Origin: Zarea fungicola
Lineage: Eukaryota > Ascomycota > Sordariomycetes > Hypocreales > Cordycipitaceae
Length of the DNA stretch: 46,552 nt
Direction: 5' to 3'
NCBI GenBank assembly: GCA_900169235.1
Contig: FWCC01000509.1
Span: forward strand, 1 to 46,552
The notes beneath the pieces were generated by a model. It saw nothing but the letters and a program-made list of their open reading frames with translations, was not told the origin of the DNA and ran no database searches. Position numbers and translations under genes: made by a program. Below, one piece after another: positions 32,934 to 42,728 of the stretch; within the stretch, counting starts at the first letter, position 1, and each line of letters opens with the position of its first letter.

Positions 32934-33931
32934 ATGTCGCTTTCACAAGAGCAGGTGTCGCGTGTTTTAGCGTTTATCGGCATGCCGGAAGGTATGCACA
33001 ATGAATTCAGTGACCTGACATATTTGTGTCGTCTAATGCGCCTGTACATGCAGGCTGTGCCATTTGGCAGCCTTGAGTTACACTACTCGCCTGGGCGGTT
33101 CATCTCACTTCATATCGAGGACCTCTTTGAAAAAATTATTGAGCGCGGACATGGTGGCTACTGCATGGAGGTGAATACCTTGTTTACGGCTGTATTGCGA
33201 GCACTTGGATTCGCGGTTATAACTATCGGAGGGCGCATCACAACCGGTCAAGGGCAGTTTTCAGGACCGTGAGTAAAAGAATAGACCCTATAATGACTCT
33301 AATGCGAGAGTGCTGAGCTTACTGGTATCTTCTTAGCACACACATGGCAGTCATTGTGACAATTGAGAGTGAGCGGTATCTTGTCGACGTTGGCTATGGC
33401 TCTAAAGCGCCATTCCAGCCTGTACCAATGAAGATGTCACATGTAGACTCATTCCCAATCATTGGCACCCGTCGCGGGAAGCTCGAATTCCGCAGCGTAG
33501 ACCTGCACACCGACCCATCGCAGCGTGTGTGGGTATACTCGATGCAGGAGAATGCAGAGTCACAATGGGTTCAGCAGTATGCTATGATGGACCAGGAATT
33601 GGGCGTACGGGATTATGAAGTAATGAATTACTTTACGAGCACACATCCTAAGGCGTTTTTCGTGCAAAATGTAGTGTTGGTAAAACTCATCTGCAGTGAG
33701 GTTGAGGGGGACAACTTTGCACCGAAGCAGATTATCACACTGTTCCGGGATCAGTTAAGATTCTACACATCTGTTGATGAAGATATCGTGATCGTTCTGG
33801 CGAGCGAAGATGAGCGTGTGGCAGCCATTGAGCAGCAGTTTGGGATCAAGTTGAGCAGGCGGGAGCGCGAGAGCATTCGGGGCTACACAAGTGCCATTGC
33901 GCCAAAGAAATTGAACAATACTATTATGTGA
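32934..33931 (+). CDS. Arylamine N-acetyltransferase family protein
   Basis: Exons 32934-33268 and 33337-33931 surround a 68-nt intron (GTGAGT..CTTAG) and encode 309 residues. The Cys-His-Asp triad is complete: Cys77 in RGHGGYCMEVN, His114 in GPTHMAVIV (restored by splicing) and Asp129 in YLVDVGYG. The N-terminal 'VPFGSLELHYSPGR' fits the conserved family pattern. These enzymes transfer acyl groups from acyl-CoA to arylamines and hydrazines. In fungi such as Fusarium, family members N-malonylate or acetylate aminophenols derived from plant benzoxazolinones. Whether this copy uses acetyl-CoA or malonyl-CoA cannot be read from these motifs. There is no targeting signal, so it should be cytosolic. 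Confidence 0.92.
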
Positions 33932-35758
33932 GGCTAAAACGTGTATTAGCAGTTAAATAGTTATAACTTCTTCTTGTTTTAAAAAAAGTTTAGTCATGTT
34001 TGCCCCTTGACTAGGGTGTGCTTCTTTTGCATTGCTGAACAACAAGCTTCAGTCTGTAGATGCTCCGGGCATTGGATACAGTTTTTGGAGACATGGCGTT
34101 TTAGGAGTTGGCGCTTGAGACGAAGCCCAGAAGTGGCGTGAAAATGCGGATACGTAAGGCTGCGCGTTAGATCTGGGACGCTCCAGCATTGAAGAACTTG
34201 GTTCACATGATTCTCAAGGATCGCATATGTATGCATGGTTTGCCTAGGATCGAACGAATTCGCATGCCAACATCGGATTTAAATCACTACCAGAAGGTTT
34301 CAACGTGTGTTGTGGCTGAATCGAAAGAGTTGTTTGGTCAGGACTGAAAAATGGTTGGCTAGACGGGCTAGTGTAACTTGCCTAACCACAATCCAACTTT
34401 GCGACAAAAAGAACCCACTCGTCAGTAACAGTTTATTCCTCGTGTATAACTAGTGTGGCATCAGTAGTTTGTTTCTCTCCAATTCAAAGCTAAGATACAT
34501 TATTGTCATGGCAACACCACCGGGCTCAGCAGGATGAGGGAAGACTTAACTAATGCTGTGAATGATGACATGGTGAGTAACTCTGCACAGATTTAGAGCC
34601 GGCGTCTGACTTTGTGGAGAATGATTTGCCATTCGCAGACTATTATCGAGCTATCTCATGAGCGTTCCAGCGAGCTACATAGGAAGAATAGATTGTAATG
34701 GGTGAGATGAATTCAAGCTGTCACACCCACAACTGCACCCAGCCAGTGCTGATGCGCAACAGAGTTCCGATTACACACGGCTTAGCGACCTGTAATCTTC
34801 GTCAGCACTGAGGGGGACATTGTCAGACTATCGGCATGTCGGGTTGCCGCCTTAGTGGCTCAGGGACATTTTTGTTACCTTTTAAAAAAATTCTGCCATT
34901 TTCCTAGAGTTACCCGAGTGGTGCATGGGCTTGCATAGCGTAGCACGGGTGGATGACAGCCAGCCACTTGGGGTTTGTCAATATTGAAAGGTTATGTGAG
35001 GGATGAGTCGGCGACAGGCCGAATTGGGCGCGAATTTGGGGGGCCTCACATCCGGGTACCTGACTTTTATGACTTTAGACACTAGACTTATCGCCTCTTA
35101 TTTTAAAATTATAATATAATAGCAAGCTACGGCATACTAGGTTCACAATACAACTAAATACTTAATATGTCGTAAATATGGCAAATAAAAGCAAACATAT
35201 ATTCTACATGGAATTAGCGATTCTCAAATAGACAAATTTCTGCCTACGGTGCGACCATATGTCGTCAAACTATGACTACCGTTGGGCCCATCAATTCAAT
35301 GGTCTATTACATAACTGTTCCTTCAATCCATGTGGTCTACGTGTCATGTATAGACCAGGTGATACCTCTGTGGGCCAAGACGGCCTGACGGCCGTCGCTA
35401 ATGGATGTTTTTAACGGCCTAGATTTAGAAGAGGAATATTATAGTGTAAAAAATTTTCAGCCTAGTGGGAAATTCAGGCACGTTGACAATGGATAAGTCG
35501 TAAGCTCCTGCTCTCGTGGAGTCTTACCCTCGCAAACTGCTGGCAGGAATTTCTGGCACCCCAGTGTCTGCCCAAAATAGCAGAGCAATATTGGGTAACA
35601 CTTTGGGATCTCGTGACGCAAATGGACGTGTTACCCAAACCTTCTTCCTTAAACTCGCGTCGCCCTTATCTGGTTTTGCTGTTTTTTTATTAATCTCTAC
35701 ACCCATCACGCCATCTCATTAAGGACTACATTGATTTTCTCGTTTTGCGTTTCTTGGA
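33932..35758. other. 1.8-kb spacer
   Basis: No gene is firmly supported. A minus-strand ATG-led frame at 33994-34236 (80 codons) has a CIQC..CC pattern but no recognised domain or signal peptide. The region from 35070 to 35480 is strongly AT-rich. Confidence 0.45.
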
Positions 35759-36196
35759 ATGTCTTCTGCTCCTCTCCAACTCCCTATGCCACTATTTACT
35801 GGCTTATTAAAGACATTTTCGCTGATTTTCATTGTAACTGGATCATTTGCTATACTCCTTGGCCTTGATTCCATCAGGGCCCTGTCCCCGCCACTGGCCC
35901 CCGGCGCACTTCCGACCAACTCGCCTGTCGTCTCGGACGCGCAGACTCGCTTCTTTGGAGCAATATGGGCAGGGTATGGCATGATGCTATGGTGGGCGAG
36001 CAACAATGTATCTAACAGGCACACGCATCTCGTCCTCTTGGCTGGCATTTCATTCGTCTCTGGTGTCGGGTGGGCACCATCGGTGCTGCGCTACGGCGTC
36101 AGCGCAGTACGGATTCAGGATATTACTGCGATTGATGTCCTCGGCGCTCTTTACGATACATTACTATGGCTTTTAAGGGTATTGAAATGGTTATGA
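35759..36196 (+). CDS. DUF4345-like small membrane protein
   Basis: A single exon of 145 residues from the ATG at 35759. It has membrane segments at about 16-39, 62-80 and 88-106, and a hydrophobic C-terminal helix at 125-145. The conserved core 'SDAQTRFFGAIWAGYGMMLW' followed by 'LLAGISFVSGVGW' is the pattern of the DUF4345 family, four-helix membrane proteins of unknown function. Length agrees with the family. The end may be affected by splicing: a GTACGG donor near 36110 could shift into the overlapping frame that runs to 36444, which holds another membrane segment. The unspliced form already gives a normal fourth helix and is preferred. Confidence 0.65.
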   Translation: MSSAPLQLPMPLFTGLLKTFSLIFIVTGSFAILLGLDSIRALSPPLAPGALPTNSPVVSDAQTRFFGAIWAGYGMMLWWASNNVSNRHTHLVLLAGISFVSGVGWAPSVLRYGVSAVRIQDITAIDVLGALYDTLLWLLRVLKWL

Positions 36197-37314
36197 GAGG
36201 TTGGCTCAATGCATACACTCTAGCCCCGCCAGTCGCAGCCACGCCACAAACGACTCTGTCTATCAACTTTAGCCGGCATATATTAGTAGCATTGGCCACC
36301 CTCCTTTGCCTCCTGGTTGGTGCGATTTGCATTTTTATTTGGTTCAGTACCGCTGTGCGCTCAACCCTTTCGCCATGTGCTGTGGATGGCAAGGCGTCCA
36401 CCAACGCCGATCTTGAAAGGTCTATCTCACAGCGATCGCACTAACAGTGGCGACGAAGATTATATAGATATCGACATCATTGCCATTTATGGAACTAATA
36501 TAACGTTACAAGGGACATAGACATAGAAGGACACGTAAGAGCTATAAAATGAAAGCAAACAGGTTAATCAGTTGCACCTAAATCTGACTCCGCATCGGCG
36601 AGATGAACTGCAATGAGCTCTCCCTCCACCCTTTCCTTTTCCCTCACCTTTATGATACTCGTAGTGGTTGCCTAGTTAGTTTGTCAATATACTTAGCTTG
36701 GACCGTTACAGTCATTATCCGTATTCCCCACATGACAGCTGCCTGTTCAAAGCATGAGGCTGCCAAGCCTAAGAATAGGAGAAAAGGTTGGTAGTGTACA
36801 GCTAGGCTGACGATAATGCGCAAAGTTATCAGAGTGTCTTCTGGCTCGCCCACCTGTTGATTGCACCCATATGCTCTGGAAATATTTGACTGCGCCAATT
36901 TCAGTATTAACAATGTTTTGTTGCTGTTTATTTAAGGGCTACGGTTTGTTCGTGGTCACTTGTGTTAACACGACAGTTGCCTAAGGTAAGCTGCCGACCA
37001 AATAGCTCTTGTGCTATCAAGTACGGCTTCCCATGTTGCGCCTACCCCGATCTATATTCACATTGTATTTCACATGCTCCGAGAAATGCGTGTTGACCCG
37101 CAGAATATCGGCGGTTTGACTACCTCGTATAATAGCCATTGTGCTCGTATCAATCGCATATCACTTTATGCACCTATTCTACAAAGGTAGTTATCGTAAA
37201 GCATACAGAAAAGTTTTATTCAAGACATGTATCCCATGCACTATATATAACATAACCTACTACTTTCTCCCCATTTTCCGGTACGCATGACTCAACCGCT
37301 GAACTCTGTCTGTC
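36197..37314. other. 1.1-kb spacer
   Basis: This spacer contains the overlapping frame to 36444, possibly an alternative 3' end of the DUF4345-like gene. It also contains copy B of the dispersed repeat (36610-36705) with an adjoining minus-strand frame (36913-36650) that may be a decayed membrane-protein segment. No intact gene is supported. Confidence 0.45.
36610..36705 (-). repeat. Dispersed repeat, copy B
   Basis: 36667-36704 matches 16443-16480 at 34 of 38 bases. The minus-strand reading here, 'VQAKYIDKLTRQ', sits at the end of a longer hydrophobic frame starting at 36913. This copy may therefore be the better preserved remnant of a former coding element. Confidence 0.5.
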
Positions 37315-39387
37315 CTAGATACCCACAGCTTCACGCACCGAGAAAAAAAGGGCCACAGCGATGGCAACAAAAGTAGTGAAGACGCCCATCTTCAGAGTTG
37401 CAGAACAAAGACCTTCAACATATATGCCAATAACCTTGACGTTGATGCCCATAATAGAGAAAGTGCCAAAATGTGTAGCCCTATCTAATGCACGTCCAGC
37501 TACGCCCTCACGCCACATGTGCGCCACCCAAGCAAAGTATGAGATTTTCCATAGGGAATATAGTGCCACCGCACAGAATAAAGAATTTAAGACCCATCCC
37601 ATCCGCGACTTATATACCAGGCTGTCAAGACGAATAGATGGGGCAAAATTCAATGCCGATGTGCTACGCCAGACCAACCACAGCGCTGCAGAGTAGAAAA
37701 CAACGAGATGGAGGGGGAGATTGATGCCTTTTTTCTGAGCCATAAGCGAAGTATCCTCTTCTGAGGCAGTGAAAATAACAATAGATGTAAAAGTTATAAA
37801 CGCACTTCCGCTGAAGAAGAGAAGCCCATGACCAAGAATGGTAGCCCTGGCTCAATGAACAAGTGCTCCGCCTTGGTCTGTGGCCCAGGAAATAAATTAG
37901 CCAATGGCCTAAGCACATACTGGCGGATCAAACTGGAGATCAGGCCGATAGCAGCCTCCCAGGGAGGCAAAGTAGTGGTCTTCCAGAAAGGCAAAGCAAT
38001 GGCCTCCCAGAAACAAAGCAATGGCCTCCCAAAAAGGCACAATAGCACATCGCCATGGAGGCTCCAGAACGTGTTCTAGTATTGGGCGGAATGTGTACTG
38101 GGTCACAGGCTCAATAATAAATCGGACGAGGGCAGGTTTGACGAGCTTCGTGAAAATAAATACGAGGCAGACGGTTCCAGAGAAAACCTTCATCCAGAGC
38201 AATACCAGACTGATAATGGCAGCGCCACAGCACATAACCGAGAGTAATGCCCAATAACGCGTCTTGGCCCAAAGACTGTGATCGTATGCGGCGACCAAGG
38301 CGCGCATGCCCGGCAAGACATGGCTTGACTCTCTAGACAGGAGAGGATCCAGTGAAGCCGCTCCAACAAACATGACGTTGCTCGTCCACAAGGTACACAT
38401 CATCCACTGCACTGGCCAAAGGACGCGCCATGTGTAGAAGTCGGCGCTGAGCCGGACTGCGGCCTTGTATTGGGCCGCCGCGGCCATCTTCCAGAAGAAG
38501 AAGACCACGGCGGTACAAAACAATGGAAATTGGACGTTTGGGTAAAATTCCTCCTTTTCCAGCCTTTCTGGTTCTTTTGCGAGCCAGCACGCGAGACAGA
38601 AAAAGGCGAACAGAATCCACATGCTCGCAGCTAGCGTCAGCATGGCCAGCCCACGACGACCTGGTATCAAGGCGCTGTGAAGAGCACTCATAGTATGTTT
38701 TTTCTTGGGTAATCCAATTTCAGTATCACCAGAAACAGCGGAGTCTGGATTCTCGATGTCAAAATTCACATCCTTTTCTTGCTGCTTGGTTGTTGCGTCC
38801 ATTGGAGTCGAGGCCGATTTGGCCCTTTTTGGTGGGCTGAGTAAACGAGCATACAAGATAGCGCCCGCGCAAAGCGCTTCCGGTATGAAAGAATCTTTAC
38901 TAATGAACATCTGGCAACGCTGTAAAAGAGCAATCGTAGTTGAGGGTTAGTTAAATGAGAACGGCATTAAAGGGGTAAACATTACAGTCCTCCAGTTCTG
39001 CGACGGTGCGCCAACAAGGCTGAGCATGAACGACAGGGCAGCGAGCATCACGTGCTGCATCCATTTAGTAACGTTGAGCACTTTACTGAATATACACCGC
39101 AAAGTTACAAAGTCTGTCAAGCGGACGTTTTCGCCGCCATGCCTCAATCCATTTGAGAGCAACGTTATATAAATCAGAATCGTCGCGTCCGATCTCTCCT
39201 TGTCGGTCACAGAGAGGACGGTTTTTGCAGCTAGGCTAATAATATGACTTGGGAGATGGAGCCAGCGGGAGACGGATCATATCGAATGTCGTATGTACTA
39301 CCGTAGGAGAGCTGTAGTACAGGAAAGCTATCCATAGCAGTGTTGGCATGAAGCAACAAGCGACAGGGTGATACCAGCCAAGAGGAA
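37315..39387 (-). CDS. Multi-pass membrane protein of unknown function, frame broken in a coding repeat
   Basis: I do not recognise the family. The model is exon 1 39387-39321, exon 2 39235-38986, exon 3 38919-37921 and exon 4 37846-37315. The intron 38985-38920 (GTAATG..TTACAG, branch CTAAC) is well supported, as is 37920-37847 (GTATGT..GCCAG). The first (39320-39236) is tentative and the start codon uncertain. The protein has about seven to nine membrane segments, for example 'LTLAASMWILFAFFCLACWL' and 'LLFFSGSAFITFTSIVIFTA'. An acidic/lysine-rich cytosolic-like loop follows exon 2. Exon 3 ends in the wrong frame for exon 4 by exactly the two bases missing from the first unit of an 8-residue coding repeat. 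The allele is thus a frameshift mutant, a sequencing error, or spliced in an unseen way. It lies tail-on to the sulfide oxidoreductase gene. Confidence 0.5.
37938..38031 (-). repeat. 24-bp coding tandem repeat with a 2-bp contraction
   Basis: On the minus strand the units begin TGG at 38031, 38009, 37985 and 37961 and encode variants of WEAIALPF. Units 2 to 4 are spaced by 24 bp. The first is 22 bp because two C bases are absent between 38014 and 38013 relative to unit 2. This shifts the reading frame. Confidence 0.8.
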
Positions 39388-39538
39388 GACACTTCATTAT
39401 AGTATTTTTATTGCTAGCATTATCTATCATGAAACATCTAAGCTGAGGGGTAAAGCGCCAGTTATCAATCACCTCAACGATTGCCGCCGCGGGCTAAAAA
39501 CCTTTATATCCACTATCAATGCTCCGACGACAACTTGG

Positions 39539-40912
39539 TTACCGGATGAAGCCGTTCGGGCCTGCCCAAGTACCCTTAACCATGTACTTTCGATATACCC
39601 ATGGGAAGAAGTCTTTTTTCAGGTGGTAGAAAGCCCTGCGAGGGTTGATTTGGTCCACCCCGAGAAACCTACCAAAGGTTTCCTTGGGCTCCGGCCCATA
39701 CTTGAACTCGGCGAGGAGAACTTTGCCGTACTCGGTAATTAACGGGCACGAAGTGTATCCGTCATAACTGCGCATGCCTCGAGATGCATTGCCTTCTACC
39801 GCACTGAGTAAATTGGCAACCAGGACAGGCGCCTGTGCAGTGATTGCTGCCGCCGTCTTTGAAGTTGGCAAGTTCGAAGCATCCCCAAGCGCCCATATAT
39901 TGTTGTATACAGTATGCTGCAGCGTTGATGCGTCAACTGACACGAGGCCAGTCGAGTCGGCAATGGCGCTATTGGCAATGAACTTGTGTGGACTCATCTT
40001 TGGAACTGCGTGAAGAAAGTCAAACTTCATCGTTGTATGAGACCCGTCTGGCCGTGCAAAGGTAGCCTGATTGCCGCTAATCTCCACCAAGTCATGCTGA
40101 AATAGACGACCGATGCCGCGCTCCTGGGCTAGCTGCTCAAGTTTTCCGTTGTATTTGGGCACGCCAAACATCACTGGCAGCCCTGTTGCGAAGGAAATGC
40201 TAATGGGAGAAGATTCATCAGCACCCTTGTATAGGCCAGCTCTTTTCCAGTAATCAAGCGCGAGCCACATCGCTTTTTGCGGAGCACCAGCACATTTTAG
40301 TATGCCTGATGGCTGCGTAAAAATGGCTTTCCCGCTTCGCAACTGTTTGATATTGTCGAATACTTTATTGCAGTAGTCATGACTGTATATTGTAGAGACC
40401 CGTGCGCTAGGGTCATTGAGGGCTTCTGGTAAGCCCCGAATTTGGTCATAGTTGGTGCTAATGCCTGGGCAGACAACAAGCTGCTCATACTGGAGGGTAT
40501 CGCCACTTTCAAGCGAAATGGAGTTTTCTTCTGGCGTGAATTTGGTGACGTAGTTTTTGTACAGGGCGAGCTTTGAATCAAGGACATCAGCCAGCCGTTG
40601 CTTGAAGTCATTCCTGTCCGCTAAGCCACCGCCAACGAGTGTCCACCCTGGTTGATAATGATGCCACTCAGCTGGGTCAACTATGGCAATGTCTCCCTTC
40701 GTGTATTTCCCGGAGCGAAGCAGTTGATGGCTCACAGTACAGCCAGCTGAGCCACCACCAACAACCATAACTTTATGGCTCCGCGAATTTGCAAGCGGTG
40801 GCCCAGTTGTGCTCGTCGCCAATCGTTTCGTTGCTATTGTCTTGATTATGGAGCCGGTGCGCCAACCACGGGGGCTTCGAACTAACCGGCCAGCAGCAAT
40901 TGATGGCTGCAT
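39539..40912 (-). CDS. Sulfide:quinone oxidoreductase, mitochondrial (HMT2/SQOR-like)
   Basis: A single exon of 457 residues from the ATG at 40912; the frame is open further upstream but only from a non-ATG codon. The first 40 residues are basic, hydroxylated and free of acids (MQPSIAAGRLVRSPRGWRTG..), a mitochondrial presequence. The FAD motif VMVVGGGSAG is at 48-57. 'YQPGWTLVGGG' matches the SQOR family, as do 'GILKCAGAPQKAM' (redox Cys207), 'PPMSP'-like 'VPKMSPHKF', 'NLPTSKTAAAITAQ' and 'SYDGYTSCPLITEYGK'. The enzyme oxidises H2S, passes electrons to ubiquinone and forms persulfide at the inner membrane. The second redox cysteine of the human enzyme (GDC) is Ala365 here; a cysteine in VVCPG (Cys148) is present instead. 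The C-terminus 'WVYRKYMVKGTWAGPNGF' fits the membrane-binding tail. Confidence 0.93.
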   Translation of the reverse strand: MQPSIAAGRLVRSPRGWRTGSIIKTIATKRLATSTTGPPLANSRSHKVMVVGGGSAGCTVSHQLLRSGKYTKGDIAIVDPAEWHHYQPGWTLVGGGLADRNDFKQRLADVLDSKLALYKNYVTKFTPEENSISLESGDTLQYEQLVVCPGISTNYDQIRGLPEALNDPSARVSTIYSHDYCNKVFDNIKQLRSGKAIFTQPSGILKCAGAPQKAMWLALDYWKRAGLYKGADESSPISISFATGLPVMFGVPKYNGKLEQLAQERGIGRLFQHDLVEISGNQATFARPDGSHTTMKFDFLHAVPKMSPHKFIANSAIADSTGLVSVDASTLQHTVYNNIWALGDASNLPTSKTAAAITAQAPVLVANLLSAVEGNASRGMRSYDGYTSCPLITEYGKVLLAEFKYGPEPKETFGRFLGVDQINPRRAFYHLKKDFFPWVYRKYMVKGTWAGPNGFIR

Positions 40913-41624
40913 GGTTGCACGAAGCGTAAATCTTATTCGCGAGCAGAATTGCGACTGGGACCTGAGATTGAGTCTCCAACTTGTGGGCAACTTCTCAAAA
41001 AGCAAGAATAAAATTAGAGGACAATGAGACAAAATATTAAGAAGTCTACCTTTTTAAACTGCGAGTATTTGGAGCACAGGTGGAGCACCCGCTGCGTGGC
41101 TCGTCGTCCAGATCCCAGTCGGCGAGCAGTCGGCGACTGAACCGTTGTGGGCATGGACTCTCCACTAGCCAATAAAGCACAGTAAAATATCTCGAAATGG
41201 TTATCCTTGTACATGCCCAAGGCAATTAATGCCCCGGGTGCTTGCTTGGTTGATTCTACGAAAGCGCTGCTTACTGAGTGACGGCACCTCGAGCCGGCGG
41301 GACCATGCGGAATGATAAATTCGCCCGCCACAAAGCCTCTGGCCCATTAACTTGCCGATTCATGCCGATGTTCCTGAATAATTATCGATTCTTACACAAA
41401 AGGAGCATGACTTTTAGGCATAACTATAAGTTCTTGTACCTGGCACATTACAGCGGTACGTTACTTGACTTACTTCATCTTACTGCACAACACATTCTCA
41501 GAGTGGCATGGCTGAGCCAACACAACATTGTATCTGATCATCGCATATCCAAAAGCACCATTTCACATCATAGCTGAATTTTTTACAGCTTAGGATTCGA
41601 CGGTATTGCGTTACAAGTCACATC
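40913..41624. promoter_or_regulatory. Divergent intergenic region between SQR and DUF202 genes
   Basis: About 0.7 kb separates two genes transcribed away from each other, so it must hold both promoters and could coordinate them. I see no convincing shared operator. The frames at 41014-41331 and 41278-41577 show no domain. Confidence 0.4.
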
Positions 41625-42185
41625 ATGACGCCATGGGTCCGTCTCGCAGGTCCAACATTTAAAAACACGGGCTCAACAGCGCGCGACCATCTCGCATCTG
41701 AACGCACATATCTAGCTTGGACTAGAACAGGCCTCGGTTGTGTTACGCTTGGAATAGCCATTGAGCGGTTTTCTCGACTGGAATATATGGGCTTTGGCGG
41801 CAATCAATCACAGTCAAGAAACAACCAAAAGGATGGAAAGGACGAGTCTAGCTTAAGACTGCTTGCTGGCACTCTGGTGACTGTGGGCACTGTCTCTATG
41901 GTGTATGCCACGAGGAGATATTTTACATTGTGTCGATTATTGAGCCAAGGCAATTTTCGCCCTGCTTACCACGGTGCGGCAGCTATGGGTGCAGTAATGG
42001 GGGCACTGGGCGCCGGGGTGTCTATGCGGATGGCAAGCACTTGGCTTTCCGACAGCAAGACTGCCGCGAAAGACGACTGGGGTGATCGAACGCAAGGGCA
42101 GAAAGGTAGCAGGCGTGACGCCGAGAGAACAACTCAAACGGACAATCAAACCTGCAGTCAAAGGGCTACGCTCCCAGAACAATAA
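41625..42185 (+). CDS. DUF202-domain membrane protein
   Basis: A single exon of 186 residues from the ATG at 41625. The opening 'NTGSTARDHLASERTYLAW' with RTGLGCVTLGIAI is the DUF202 signature: a conserved arginine-aspartate helix before the first membrane segment. Three hydrophobic segments follow at about 28-48, 82-104 and 117-138. A polar, charged C-terminal tail of about 45 residues has no domain. DUF202 is found in bacterial YidH-type proteins and in fungal vacuolar transporter chaperones; function is poorly known. Its place between the SQR and persulfide dioxygenase genes suggests a link to sulfide metabolism, perhaps in a membrane where sulfide or sulfite is handled; this is inference from position. 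Confidence 0.82.
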   Translation: MTPWVRLAGPTFKNTGSTARDHLASERTYLAWTRTGLGCVTLGIAIERFSRLEYMGFGGNQSQSRNNQKDGKDESSLRLLAGTLVTVGTVSMVYATRRYFTLCRLLSQGNFRPAYHGAAAMGAVMGALGAGVSMRMASTWLSDSKTAAKDDWGDRTQGQKGSRRDAERTTQTDNQTCSQRATLPEQ

Positions 42186-42728
42186 TCAAGCTTAAATAAT
42201 AACAATAATTTATTTGCACTGTTTCTTGGCTAGTTATTTAATTTCCAAGGGATAATGGAGTAGATAGCGACGGGTCTAAATCAGAAGCACACCCGAGCCA
42301 ACGCCGACACTGGAAGCATGGAAAGTCAAAAACAAACGAAAAAACACCCACCAGACAGCTTGGTTATTCCGGGGAACTTTTAGGCTGGTAAAGTACCTGA
42401 CAGGAAGGAGTATTCTGACGGGGTACCAAATGCTCTTACATGGTATAGCCACCGCGCGTAATAAGTTGGTTCACGCAGTGCAAGGCAACATCGCCGAGGT
42501 GTATGGGTTCGGAATACAAAACTATGGAGCATCGGACCATTCGCCGATGGACAAACCCCGACGCACAAGCCTCCGCGCGCCGATGTCTCCGTAGTGCGCG
42601 AACCGGTTCCGGCGCTGAGCATACATATGACGCATGTTTCTTGGGAATATGCCAATAATATATCCATCCTTTCCCTCTTCTAAATTTCTTAAATATTTCA
42701 AGCAGCCTGCCTGGTCAAAGTACAAACC
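42186..42728. other. 0.5-kb spacer and promoter of the dioxygenase gene
   Basis: 3' flank of the DUF202 gene and 5' region of the next gene. The minus-strand frames at 42380-42740 overlap the dioxygenase 5' end and show no domain. Confidence 0.5.

Noticed and set aside
33994..34236. Minus-strand 80-codon frame with CIQC and CC
   Set aside because: It starts with ATG but has no recognised domain, signal peptide or intron support; kept only as a note in the spacer entry.
34246..34262. GTTCGATCC on the minus strand, considered as a tRNA T-loop
   Set aside because: The flanking bases cannot form the T stem and no acceptor or anticodon arm is present.
36166..36444. Separate gene for a single-pass membrane protein
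   Set aside because: It overlaps the end of the DUF4345-like gene, has no own promoter or domain, and may only be an alternative 3' end.
40913..41032. N-terminal extension of SQR by 40 residues
   Set aside because: The extension begins at a TTG; the ATG at 40912 already gives a good presequence and the usual family length.
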